Below, piece after piece: positions 19,043-26,672 of a stretch of DNA of 38,719 bases. This DNA is from Gammaproteobacteria bacterium (GTDB lineage Bacteria; Pseudomonadota; Gammaproteobacteria; UBA6429; Thiohalophilaceae), in NCBI GenBank assembly GCA_026196045.1, contig JAPHRJ010000130.1, positions 1-38,719 on the forward strand, read 5' to 3'. The position numbers and the translations under genes are program-made. The notes beneath the pieces are model-generated. The model was not told the origin of the DNA. It worked only from the letters and a program-made list of their open reading frames with translations, and ran no database searches. Position 1 is the first letter of the stretch. Every line of letters starts with the position of its first letter.

Positions 19043-20410
19043 TTAGAAATTAATGGATTCAAAAACAGGCAAACTATCCGGATTATCCAGAAGATGGTTT
19101 GCAATAATCAGTCCGGCAGCTGACCAGACCTGACCATAATTTGAACGCCTGCCGACAAGACTGCCTCGTTTGCCATCATAGTACTCTGGCCAGTTGTCAT
19201 CGGGAACTTTCTCCATAGCAAGATTGAGCGCCTTGCGTGCCAGATCAACACGGCCCGTCTTGATCGCCGCCCCGACAAATGCCCAGATAAGGCAGGGCCA
19301 GTTACCGCCATTATGATAGGACCAGGGTACGTTCTTTGGATCACTACCGGTCGTATAGGCCCACTTGTCACCAGTAACGGCAGGGTAACAAATCTTAAGG
19401 GGTACCAGACCAAACAGTTCATCCCAGCGATGTTCAAACAGATTCATAATTTGTGCAGACTGTTGCTCGGTAGTCAGACCAAATAATATCGATAACAGGT
19501 TTCCAAATGAAAAGAAGCGAAAATCCATACGACCAGGGCCAAGGTTACCCAGCATATACCCCGTCTCCGGGGCTAACCAGCCATCAATCCAGTCAGGTAT
19601 GGATTCCGGGAAAATATTAAGCAGGTTGACCGCGTCAACACCAAACTCTTCACTTTTGTAACGATGTATCTCATTAAGTCGTTCAGTATCGAGCCAGAAA
19701 TAAATACGAACATAAGAACGCAGAGTCTGTTGACGTTTCTTACAGAGACTCAATAAGTGTTCGTTTTTCTCATTGTGAATAAGCAGTTCCTGTGCCGTGG
19801 CCAACATGCCATAAAACAGGGCCTGGATTTCCAGAGGATGACCATAAACACCCATACGGCGATCAATCATGAATGAAGCATCGGGTACCAGCATAGCGGG
19901 AGACGCTTCAAAACTTTCTATTAAATAAAGTCCAAGTGTCTGGTGCATGCCTTCCTGGAAAATTTCTGAATGAGCCAGTTCCAGATCACCCGTCGATAAA
20001 ACATAACTGCGCAGGAGCAACATCCACCACATAGCCGAGTCCACTGGAGCTACGCGGCCGATAGCGCGATCACCAAAATCTGCAGAAGGTTTGACATCCA
20101 CATCAACTTCACAGGGCACCTTGAAACTGGCGGGCATCAGACCTAATGCCCGTTCATGCCCGGCCATGACCGATTGCTGATTACGCAATTCAAGTATCAA
20201 ACAGAGGAAGTTACGTACAATTTCCGGCTTGCCATCCATAAGGAAGACCAGTGCCGAAGGCACAAAATCACGCACAAAACATTCTTCATAATTTTCCGCT
20301 GCTACGGTGCTATCCACCGCCGCAGCCGTTCCGACCGGGTTGCCCTTGTAACAAAGAACGGAATCATTGAGTAACTGGTAGGCTGACTCTAAAGCAGTTT
20401 TAGGATCCAA
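19043..20410 (-). CDS. Alkaline/neutral invertase, GH100 family
   Basis: A 455-residue cytoplasmic enzyme of glycoside hydrolase family 100 that splits sucrose into glucose and fructose. Marks are EECFVRDFVPSALVFLMDGK near the N terminus, VAPVDSAMWWMLLLRSY, FMIDRRMGVYGHPLEIQALF, and PWSYHNGGNWPCLIW. No signal peptide is present. The frame opens with TTG at 20410, an in-frame TAA lying just upstream and no ATG in range, so TTG is the likely start. GH100 is best known from plants and cyanobacteria and is patchy in proteobacteria. No sucrose synthesis genes are in the window. It leads a probable two-gene operon with the HDOD gene. Confidence 0.9.
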   Translation of the reverse strand: MDPKTALESAYQLLNDSVLCYKGNPVGTAAAVDSTVAAENYEECFVRDFVPSALVFLMDGKPEIVRNFLCLILELRNQQSVMAGHERALGLMPASFKVPCEVDVDVKPSADFGDRAIGRVAPVDSAMWWMLLLRSYVLSTGDLELAHSEIFQEGMHQTLGLYLIESFEASPAMLVPDASFMIDRRMGVYGHPLEIQALFYGMLATAQELLIHNEKNEHLLSLCKKRQQTLRSYVRIYFWLDTERLNEIHRYKSEEFGVDAVNLLNIFPESIPDWIDGWLAPETGYMLGNLGPGRMDFRFFSFGNLLSILFGLTTEQQSAQIMNLFEHRWDELFGLVPLKICYPAVTGDKWAYTTGSDPKNVPWSYHNGGNWPCLIWAFVGAAIKTGRVDLARKALNLAMEKVPDDNWPEYYDGKRGSLVGRRSNYGQVWSAAGLIIANHLLDNPDSLPVFESINF

Positions 20411-20566
20411 GGTTTAAAATACCCACATTGGTGTTATTGTTTTATGACAGTATAGCTGATTCTTACTGGAGCACATTCTAACTGCTCACCTGTTTCCTTT
20501 ATCGGCCATTATTCGTATCATGTTTAGCTTCACACGCTATATAACCCTGTGTTTTAAGAGAGCTTT

Positions 20567-20965
20567 ATGTCTGAAGAAATTGCAAAACAATGGCTGACCA
20601 ATGCAGTGACTACTGCAAACAACAAGAACTACTCAGCACATATGGATCTGATATCCAAACGTGTGAGTCTGACTGGTGTACCGGGCTTTGAAAGTATCGG
20701 CTACGATGACTGGGCCGCACAGTGTCAGCATGAATTTGAAAATAATGTACTGAAAAGTGTGCGCTATGACGGACTTAAGCTTGCGGCATCAACCGACTCG
20801 CGAGTGATGTTCAAAACCTTTGAAACGGTTGAGGCAACCGATGGTACGATCAATGCTCAGGGTATTGAAGTGTTACTGGAAAAAGAAGATGACGGACAGT
20901 GGCGTCTGGTTCAGGAACGTGTTTTAGCGGATGATGAAACGGCATTTAATAAGTTGCTGCCGTAG
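20567..20965 (+). CDS. NTF2/SnoaL-like small protein, putative
   Basis: A 132-residue soluble protein with the feel of the NTF2/SnoaL fold: an N-terminal helix pair (EIAKQWLTNAVTTANNKNYSAHMDLISKRVSLTG), then alternating strands (VRYDGLKLAASTDSRVMFKTFETVEATDG, EVLLEKEDDGQWRLVQERV). The family is very broad and includes enzymes and binding proteins, so no activity can be assigned. There is no signal peptide. The ATG is preceded by AAGAGAGC. It is divergent from the invertase, with 156 bases between, and convergent with the RRM gene. Confidence 0.65.
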   Translation: MSEEIAKQWLTNAVTTANNKNYSAHMDLISKRVSLTGVPGFESIGYDDWAAQCQHEFENNVLKSVRYDGLKLAASTDSRVMFKTFETVEATDGTINAQGIEVLLEKEDDGQWRLVQERVLADDETAFNKLLP

Positions 20966-21042
20966 GAGGATGTTCAGATCCAGGAGGAGAAGAGAGAGAT
21001 GATGCTTACTCTCTGACCTCAGTAATACGATCACTTTTATTT

Positions 21043-21315
21043 TTAACGGCGACGGCCGCCCTTGTGGCCTTTTCCGCGTTCTTCTTCGAATCTGATTTTC
21101 AGGTTACTGCCTTCAAATGACTTGCCGTCAAACTCAGCAATAGCCGCACGAGCTTCATGACCTTCCATTTCTAAAAAACCAAACCCTTTGCACTTGCCTG
21201 AAAACAGGTCTTTCACCAGCTTAATAGAACGTACCGTACTGAACTGTGAAAATAGTGCTGTAAGGGATTCTTCCGTAACGGTAGGCGCTAAGCCCCCGAT
21301 AAATAATTTCTTCAT
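21043..21315 (-). CDS. Single-RRM RNA-binding protein
   Basis: A 90-residue protein made of one RRM. RNP2 is KLFIGGLAP at residues 2-10, RNP1 is CKGFGFLEM, and the tail ends in GKGHKGGRRR, a basic glycine-rich stretch as in cyanobacterial and gammaproteobacterial cold-inducible RRM proteins. It probably binds single-stranded RNA. A GGGAG ribosome site precedes its ATG. It lies downstream of a cold-shock gene in the same direction, with the terminator at 21345-21373 between them, so its expression may depend on readthrough. A second RRM gene is at 29343-29591. Confidence 0.95.
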   Translation of the reverse strand: MKKLFIGGLAPTVTEESLTALFSQFSTVRSIKLVKDLFSGKCKGFGFLEMEGHEARAAIAEFDGKSFEGSNLKIRFEEERGKGHKGGRRR

Positions 21316-21344
21316 TCTGAAGCTCCCTTCGTACGTATAAAAAG

Positions 21345-21373
21345 AAAAACCCCGCGAAATCTCGCGGGGTTTT
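21345..21373 (-). terminator. Rho-independent terminator between csp and RRM genes
   Basis: An eight-base GC-rich stem (CCCCGCGA with TCGCGGGG, loop of four) is followed on the minus strand by a T-rich run. It closes the csp gene at 21400-21600 and precedes the RRM start by about 30 bases. Confidence 0.9.
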
Positions 21374-21399
21374 CTCTAGACATCAAACAAACAGGCTAA

Positions 21400-21600
21400 T
21401 TAAGCTTGAACGTTTGTAGCCTGTGGACCTTTAGGACCGTCTTCTACGTCGAAGGATACTTTCTGGCCTTCAGCCAGTGTACGGAAACCTGAGCTAGCGA
21501 TTGCAGAGAAATGAACGAAAACGTCCTTGCTGCCATCGTCTGGAGTGATAAAGCCGAAGCCTTTGGATTCGTTAAACCATTTAACAATTCCTGTTGCCAT
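21400..21600 (-). CDS. Cold-shock protein, CspA family
   Basis: A 66-residue cold-shock-domain protein that binds single-stranded RNA and DNA and melts RNA structure. RNP1 is KGFGFITPD and RNP2 is VFVHFSAI, with the start [16 protein letters not shown] and the end [17 protein letters not shown] typical of the family. A TGAGGT ribosome site precedes the ATG. It has a long AT-rich region upstream and a strong terminator downstream. A second csp gene, at 22940-23146, is similar but not identical. I do not assign a letter. Confidence 0.97.
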   Translation of the reverse strand: MATGIVKWFNESKGFGFITPDDGSKDVFVHFSAIASSGFRTLAEGQKVSFDVEDGPKGPQATNVQA

Positions 21601-21901
21601 GTTAATTACCTCATTAAATATTAAAATTAAAAATGTGTTACAAATCTTACAAGGAAATTAACCAGGAGAGAACTCAAAAGCACTTCTGACAAGAACCAGT
21701 ATAGAATGTAGCGCTACATAGTGTAACCGGATTCTATTCTGAAAAACCACCTATTTTTCTAAATTTGTATAAAAAACTTCCCTTCAAATATGCCGTAATA
21801 GCGATCACTATAAACTGCGGAATTTATCTAATTATTTGTCAATAAAATCAATTGGATACAATCATTTTTCGCACTTTTAAACTCTGAACAGAAAAACCTT
21901 A
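21601..21901 (-). promoter_or_regulatory. Upstream region of the csp gene
   Basis: About 300 bases without a gene. It contains a perfect 14-base palindrome, ATGTAGCGCTACAT, at 21706-21719, lying next to a possible promoter (TTTTCA and CACTAT, 16 apart, on the minus strand). A transcript starting there would have a leader of around 100 bases, which fits a cold-shock gene. The function of the palindrome is unknown. Confidence 0.45.
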
Positions 21902-22312
21902 TTAATCCCGGATTACCGTACAAACAATATGCCGTTGTGAACGAGGCCCATCAAACTCACACAGAAAGATGTTTTGCCAGGTAGAAAGCCCCAGTTGGCC
22001 ATCTATTACAGGTATGGTTTCCGATGGCCCTACCAGGCCGGCTTTCAAGTGAGCGTCACCATTGCCATCCTGCTCGTCATGCAGCCAGACTCCCTGTGGA
22101 ATAATCTTTCGTAAGAAATTCACCACATCTGTCTGCACACTTTCATCCCAGTTTTCCTGAATCATTATTGCCGCTGTTGCCCCCTGGGCATATAGCGTCA
22201 CAATGCCATCACGAATATCACTGCTTTTAACAATCCGTTTAACCTGCTCAGTAATATCCACCAGGGTTTCGCGCTTATCAGTACTAATGGTAATTACATC
22301 GCGCATCTTCAT
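21902..22312 (-). CDS. yjbQ: YjbQ family protein (UPF0047)
   Basis: A 136-residue protein of the YjbQ family, described in some databases as a secondary thiamine-phosphate synthase because some members can supply a little thiamine-phosphate synthase activity. Marks are VTLYAQGATAAIMIQENWDE, the metal-binding-type segment HDEQDGNGDAHLKAGLVGPS, and GLSTWQNIFLCEFDGPRSQR. No signal or membrane segments. Its ATG lies eight bases after the stop of the next gene upstream (MTH1187 type), with a CTTTAG region between and no terminator, so the two are an operon. Physiological function remains uncertain. Confidence 0.9.
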   Translation of the reverse strand: MKMRDVITISTDKRETLVDITEQVKRIVKSSDIRDGIVTLYAQGATAAIMIQENWDESVQTDVVNFLRKIIPQGVWLHDEQDGNGDAHLKAGLVGPSETIPVIDGQLGLSTWQNIFLCEFDGPRSQRHIVCTVIRD

Positions 22313-22320
22313 ACACCAAA

Positions 22321-22599
22321 CTAAAGTCGCTTACCCGCCAGAGTTGGGGTTTTATCCGTACGCGTTTCAAGTTTCAGCAAACTCACCAGTCGTACGCTCC
22401 CTTCTTTGTGTAGAGCTTCATGAATTTGCGCAACTGCAGTGAGGATCTCTGCAAGCTCACCTTCGATGTTTGTACCAGAAGCATGTGTCTCAATAATAAA
22501 ATCATACCCATTAAGTAATTCAACAATGCGAACGACCTGTTTTCTTACTGATACTCCACCACCGATTGGCATCACCTGTAATTCTGCTGTCGCTTTCAT
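22321..22599 (-). CDS. MTH1187-type thiamine-binding protein
   Basis: A 92-residue protein of the MTH1187/YkoF-like thiamine-binding family (UPF0045). It has the family start TAELQVMPIGGGVSVRKQV, then YDFIIETHASGTNIEGELAEI and a C-terminal strand VRLVSLLKLETRTDK. These proteins form tetramers with a ferredoxin-like fold and can bind thiamine. It leads a two-gene operon with yjbQ, eight bases apart. No thiamine transporter or biosynthesis gene is nearby and I see no clear TPP riboswitch in the 340 bases upstream. Pairing suggests thiamine recovery or handling, by inference. Confidence 0.88.
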   Translation of the reverse strand: MKATAELQVMPIGGGVSVRKQVVRIVELLNGYDFIIETHASGTNIEGELAEILTAVAQIHEALHKEGSVRLVSLLKLETRTDKTPTLAGKRL

Positions 22600-22742
22600 T
22601 TAAAAATTTCCTGGTTAATGGATAGTTGCATAATAAACTGATCAAAAGTGTACTTACTGCTTATCACTACATTATGTAACATGAATTTTTAGCTCTGCTT
22701 CAATTATATGTATATAAACTCATTTAATCCTGTCTTTATTAC

Positions 22743-22939
22743 TTGAATACGCGTACTATGAACCCATATAAGAAATTGTATGTAATTCAGTTTAGAAAGA
22801 CATACATCTTATTTGCACATTGTTCATGGTTACACAATAAAGTCCCGACGAAACTGTAGTTCACTCCTGATTTTCCTGTTTCTCCTCGTATGATTTGCAT
22901 TACACTTTTTTACTTAATTGATATATATGAGGTATTTAC
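22743..22939 (+). promoter_or_regulatory. Promoter and long leader of the second csp gene
   Basis: The stretch 22600-22939 has no gene. TTGAAT (22743-22748) and TATAAG (22767-22772), 18 bases apart, form a good sigma-70 promoter, so transcription would start near 22780 and give a leader of about 160 bases. That length is like E. coli cspA. A GTATGT (22778-22783) and ACATAC (22800-22805) pair forms a hairpin close to the predicted 5' end. A GAGG ribosome site precedes the ATG at 22940. Confidence 0.5.
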
Positions 22940-23146
22940 ATGATTAACGGTATTGTTAAATGGTTTGACGAAGGCAAAGGTTTTGGCTTTATAACTCCGG
23001 ATGATGGCACTAAAGATGTCTTTGTACATTTTTCTGCTATTAGCTCCGAAGGTTTTAAAACCCTTGGTGAAGGCCAACGTGTTAGCTTTGATGTTACAAG
23101 CGGCCCCAAGGGTCCTCAGGCTTCAAGCGTTACACTTCAGCACTAA
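22940..23146 (+). CDS. Cold-shock protein, CspA family, second copy
   Basis: A 68-residue cold-shock-domain protein. RNP1 is KGFGFITPD and RNP2 is VFVHFSAI, starting [16 protein letters not shown] and ending SSVTLQH. It matches the protein at 21400-21600 at most positions, so these are paralogues in opposite orientation about 1.3 kb apart. It has a long leader, as cold-inducible csp genes have, and a perfect 26-base palindrome after the stop. Probably an RNA chaperone acting in the cytoplasm. Confidence 0.96.
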   Translation: MINGIVKWFDEGKGFGFITPDDGTKDVFVHFSAISSEGFKTLGEGQRVSFDVTSGPKGPQASSVTLQH

Positions 23147-23165
23147 CACTATTCCAGTACGACTC

Positions 23166-23191
23166 GAACCAGCTGTTTAAACAGCTGGTTC
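23166..23191 (+). terminator. Palindromic 3' structure of the second csp gene
   Basis: GAACCAGCTG pairs exactly with CAGCTGGTTC, and the bases between are also self-complementary, giving a perfect 26-base palindrome. The following bases are pyrimidine-rich but not a clean T run, so it is a weak terminator or an mRNA-stabilising end. Confidence 0.65.
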
Positions 23192-23664
23192 CTTCTCTAC
23201 TTTCTTTCTCTCTATGGTATTCACAATGAACCTTATACTCGATGGGCTATTGGACCTGTCTACCTGGGGCATATTGATTGGTGACGAAGGATTGCATAAC
23301 AACAGTATCGTAAACTGGGACCAGCTTATCGCAAGGTTCTGCATCTAATAAGTAAATTGTTAATCCTGGAAGATATTAACTTGAACAGTGACCATCTATA
23401 TTGATGATGTTCTGTATCAGAGTAAAAATGTTTATTCAGTCAGTATTAATTGTATCTAATATCATCCCTTTACCTGTTAATTATCCACCTATTTACACAA
23501 TATTCAGGTATGATAGCTAAACATTATCTGGTGCACCTCGGTCTGCACCTGAATACACCGCGGTAATCCTTAGCCGATTTCCTCGAAACACAATATTAAG
23601 TTTCCGCCTAGACCGACCCAAACCAATTATATTGGGTAGGCCGATCCCTGGAGAACATCTTAGA
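23192..23664 (+). promoter_or_regulatory. Upstream region of rhlE
   Basis: About 470 bases. A 40-codon frame at 23226-23348 has no good ribosome site and is not called as a gene. Toward rhlE there are two small hairpins: GGTGCA with TGCACC (about 23530-23550), and ACCCAA with TTGGGT, the second ending some 25 bases before the rhlE start and close to its ribosome site. They suggest a structured leader, as is known for cold-induced DEAD-box helicase genes. Confidence 0.4.
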
Positions 23665-24981
23665 ATGTCATTTGAATCCCTCGGTCTCAGAACCGAATTA
23701 CTTCGTGCTGTATCTGAAAAAGGCTATAGTGCTCCGACTCCCATTCAGCAACAGGCCATCCCGCTCATCCTTGAAGGACGCGATATCATGGGTGGCGCTC
23801 AGACAGGCACTGGTAAAACAGCCGGTTTTACCCTGCCGCTGTTACAGCAGTTAATGTCAACGGCCAGGACAGACACTAAACGTCGTCATGTCCGTACCCT
23901 GGTATTAACCCCAACACGCGAACTGGCCGCACAGGTTGGTGAAAGTGTCGATACTTATGGAAAGTACCTGCCATTAAAATCCACCGTGATTTTTGGTGGT
24001 GTGAAAATTAATCCACAAATACAGAAACTACGTCAGGGTGTTGATATCCTGGTTGCAACACCGGGCCGTTTACTGGATCACGTCAGTCAAAACACAGTTG
24101 ATCTTTCTAATGTAGAGATTCTGGTCCTTGATGAAGCGGATCGTATGCTCGACATGGGTTTTATTCGCGACATTAATAAGGTTCTTGCGCTTTTACCCAA
24201 ACAGAAACAGACTCTGTTCTTCTCAGCGACTTTCTCTGACGAGATTAAACGACTGGCCAATAAGCTGCTCAAGTCACCAGCATTAGTTGAAGTTGCACGA
24301 CACAACGCCGCCGCTGAAAGCGTTACTCAGGTAATACATCCTGTCGACAAGCGTCGCAAACGTGAACTACTTTCTTTCCTGATTGGTTCTAATAACTGGA
24401 AACAGGTACTGGTATTCACACGTACCAAGCATGGTGCTAACCGCCTGTCTGAACAGTTACACACCGATGGCATTACGTCTGCCGCCATTCATGGCAACAA
24501 AAGCCAGGGAGCACGTACCCGTGCATTGGCCGATTTTAAAGCTGGTAAGGTGCGAGTACTGGTTGCCACAGATATCGCTGCACGTGGTCTGGACATTAAC
24601 CAGTTACCACACGTGGTCAACTATGAATTACCAAATGTTGCTGAAGATTACGTGCACCGTATTGGGCGCACCGGTCGTGCAGGTAATGAAGGTGAGGCCA
24701 TGTCACTGGTCTGTATTGATGAACAGAGATTACTGAAAGACATTGAACGTCTTCTTAAACGTGAGATTCCTAAAGTCATCGTTGACGGTTATACTCCAGA
24801 TCCAGCCATTAAAGCCGAACCCATCAATAAACAACGCGGTGGTGGTGGAAGACCCGGCAATGGTAAAAACGGGGCACGTAAACAAAGCTCACCGCGTCGT
24901 GGTCGACAGTCAGCACAGCCTGTCACCAAAAATAATCGAAATCGACGTAGTGCGGGACAAAACCAGCAACGGGCTAGCTAA
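23665..24981 (+). CDS. rhlE: DEAD-box ATP-dependent RNA helicase RhlE
   Basis: A 438-residue RNA helicase that unwinds RNA duplexes, implicated in ribosome assembly and RNA decay in relatives. Motifs in order: Q motif with [14 protein letters not shown], Walker A AQTGTGKT (about 46-53), [20 protein letters not shown] in [16 protein letters not shown], then [12 protein letters not shown] and [10 protein letters not shown]. The tail is basic and glycine/arginine-rich ([10 protein letters not shown]), typical of RhlE. I start at the ATG 23665 (MSFESLGL), as in relatives; the frame stays open back to 23632 but those residues are unlike the family. A GGAG precedes by ~11 bases. The next gene starts two bases after its stop. 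Confidence 0.95.
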   Translation: MSFESLGLRTELLRAVSEKGYSAPTPIQQQAIPLILEGRDIMGGAQTGTGKTAGFTLPLLQQLMSTARTDTKRRHVRTLVLTPTRELAAQVGESVDTYGKYLPLKSTVIFGGVKINPQIQKLRQGVDILVATPGRLLDHVSQNTVDLSNVEILVLDEADRMLDMGFIRDINKVLALLPKQKQTLFFSATFSDEIKRLANKLLKSPALVEVARHNAAAESVTQVIHPVDKRRKRELLSFLIGSNNWKQVLVFTRTKHGANRLSEQLHTDGITSAAIHGNKSQGARTRALADFKAGKVRVLVATDIAARGLDINQLPHVVNYELPNVAEDYVHRIGRTGRAGNEGEAMSLVCIDEQRLLKDIERLLKREIPKVIVDGYTPDPAIKAEPINKQRGGGGRPGNGKNGARKQSSPRRGRQSAQPVTKNNRNRRSAGQNQQRAS

Positions 24982-24983
24982 AC

Positions 24984-25232
24984 ATGACAAACGAGAATCC
25001 TGACAACCCTAAGTACCAGGTGATAAGCGTCGAGAAGACAACGCCACCCTCAGGTCTGCCAGGAGATAACTGGTATCGCTATGTGATTGGACAGGGACGT
25101 TCAAAAATTGATGGGCTAAAACGCGGTTCCCTTCAGGCTGTGACTCAACATGCTGAATCGGTTGTTGATGACATGAATGAACGAAATAATCGTGGTGGCT
25201 CAACCTACACTGCACGTCGACCTAATAAATAA
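24984..25232 (+). CDS. Small conserved hypothetical protein
   Basis: An 82-residue soluble protein that I do not assign to a family with a function. It is rich in charged and polar residues; the middle has LPGDNWYRYVIGQGRSKIDG and LKRGSLQAVTQHAESVVDDMNERN, then a basic tail YTARRPNK. The pattern Gly-Trp-Tyr-x-Tyr with a following helix suggests a small RNA- or protein-binding domain, but that is a guess. The ATG lies two bases after the rhlE stop, so it is translated with rhlE in one transcript. Confidence 0.7.
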   Translation: MTNENPDNPKYQVISVEKTTPPSGLPGDNWYRYVIGQGRSKIDGLKRGSLQAVTQHAESVVDDMNERNNRGGSTYTARRPNK

Positions 25233-25270
25233 CGGTATCCCCTTATCCATTAACCCATCCGGGTCGCCAT

Positions 25271-25939
25271 TTGCAGAATTATCTTCTCAAGTATGAAGCC
25301 ATCACTGTTAACAACATTGATTATCAAATTCGCTCACTCAAAGATCGTCAGCAATTTTATGATCATGAACAGCGAGCAGAAGCAGCGGGTATTTCCTCTG
25401 CGACCTGGTCACTGTTTGGTGTAGTCTGGCCTTCATCACGAGTACTTGCGGCCACCGTGAGTGTTATTGAGCTCGCAGGAAAGCGTATACTGGAAATTGG
25501 CTGTGGCCTGGCTCTATCCAGCATCGTACTGCATAAAATGGGTTTCGATATCACGGCCAGTGACTACCACCCTCTGGTCAAAAGATTTCTGGATAAAAAC
25601 GTACTAAAAAACAACCTACCACCAATAAAATTTCAAACTGGAAACTGGGAAACAGAGAACCCGTTACTGGGTGAATATGACCTGATTATAGGTAGTGACA
25701 TTTTATACGAACCGGCACACTCAGAAGATGTTTCCCAGTTTATTGATTGCCACTCCAGTAACAATGTTGAAGTGATTATCGTGGATCCAAACAGGGGAAA
25801 TCGCGCCATTTTTACAAAAAAAATGCTGGCTCTGGGTTACGCACACCATTTTGAACGATTTAATCTAACGAGATTAGATGAGAAAAACTGCAAAGGAAGG
25901 ATACTACATTATAGCCGTGAAGAATCCGTACTAGCTTAA
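25271..25939 (+). CDS. SAM-dependent methyltransferase, class I
   Basis: A 222-residue class I methyltransferase. The SAM-binding motif I is ILEIGCGLALSSIVLHKMG with the following acidic residue in ASDYHPL, and motif IV region is DLIIGSDILYEPAHSEDV. This looks like the METTL21/FAM86-type lysine (or related) protein methyltransferases by the DILYE motif, though the substrate cannot be told. The frame opens with TTG at 25271; no ATG in frame exists before the SAM motif, so TTG is taken as the start with moderate confidence. It follows the small gene by 38 bases and may be the third gene of the rhlE operon. Confidence 0.85.
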   Translation: MQNYLLKYEAITVNNIDYQIRSLKDRQQFYDHEQRAEAAGISSATWSLFGVVWPSSRVLAATVSVIELAGKRILEIGCGLALSSIVLHKMGFDITASDYHPLVKRFLDKNVLKNNLPPIKFQTGNWETENPLLGEYDLIIGSDILYEPAHSEDVSQFIDCHSSNNVEVIIVDPNRGNRAIFTKKMLALGYAHHFERFNLTRLDEKNCKGRILHYSREESVLA

Positions 25940-25963
25940 GCCATAAAGAATTACTTACAGGAT

Positions 25964-26527
25964 CTATTGTTCGGAAAGTAATTGTCTTGCCTGATTGTAA
26001 CTCAAACCCTGAATACCACTTTTAAACATAGAATCACGCAATGAACTGGCCAGGGCCGAAGCAAATACACGCTGATAAAAAGGCAAGGACTCCAGATAAA
26101 ATGGCAATACTTTGTCGATACTATCCACGGTACTTAAAGCCTGCTCAAACTCGCGTTGCCGATTTTCTATAAGCGTCATTAACTCCTCATTTCTCGCCGT
26201 ATTTTCATCCAGTGTTAATGTCCAGGTAATATCTTTTTGCAGGATACATTCACCGATAATCTGTCCAAAGTTATTCTCACCCCACTCTGTTGGAGAAATC
26301 ATGGATAACTGGAAACTATTGCTTCGCCGATATAACCAGTAGGATTTACCCACTACGGGCTTAAACTGAAATTTACTGTGTAATACAAATAATGAAGTAA
26401 ACAATTCACGGCTAATCTGTTCAATGTGCTTGGGGTGAACAGAAACCATCGCTCGGCTGCCTGTCAAACAGTCCAGTACAGGCACCAGCCCCTTGCCTTG
26501 AGGATTTGGATTCGATTGTTTATTCAT
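25964..26527 (-). CDS. Conserved protein, possibly DUF2452
   Basis: A protein of about 187 residues beginning MNKQSNPNPQGKGLVPVLDC. I recall the NPNPQGKGLVPVL opening and the FKPVVGKSYWLYRRSNSFQLSMISPTEW segment from a DUF2452-type conserved family, without function. The C-terminal half is helical (EQALSTVDSIDKVLPFYL). I chose the ATG at 26527; an ATG at 26551 in frame is also possible but would add MVFLIRIK. Neither has a strong ribosome site. It is convergent with the methyltransferase, 24 bases away, and divergent from dbpA. Confidence 0.7.
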   Translation of the reverse strand: MNKQSNPNPQGKGLVPVLDCLTGSRAMVSVHPKHIEQISRELFTSLFVLHSKFQFKPVVGKSYWLYRRSNSFQLSMISPTEWGENNFGQIIGECILQKDITWTLTLDENTARNEELMTLIENRQREFEQALSTVDSIDKVLPFYLESLPFYQRVFASALASSLRDSMFKSGIQGLSYNQARQLLSEQ

Positions 26528-26672
26528 TTTAATACGGATTAAAAAAACCATTATTTAACATATGACGATACCTTGCATTCAAAACAGGGGTCAGGATTAT
26601 GTGGCACTCCGCTCGGGCCTCTGATCTGCTATCATATACCGCTACTTTCACTATCGAAAAAGATGAAATCCT

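Noticed and set aside
23226-23348. 40-codon plus-strand frame opening MNLILDGLLDLSTWG, which vaguely recalls the start of acyl-CoA desaturases
   Set aside because: Too short, poor ribosome site, and the likeness is from memory only; could be a decayed remnant.
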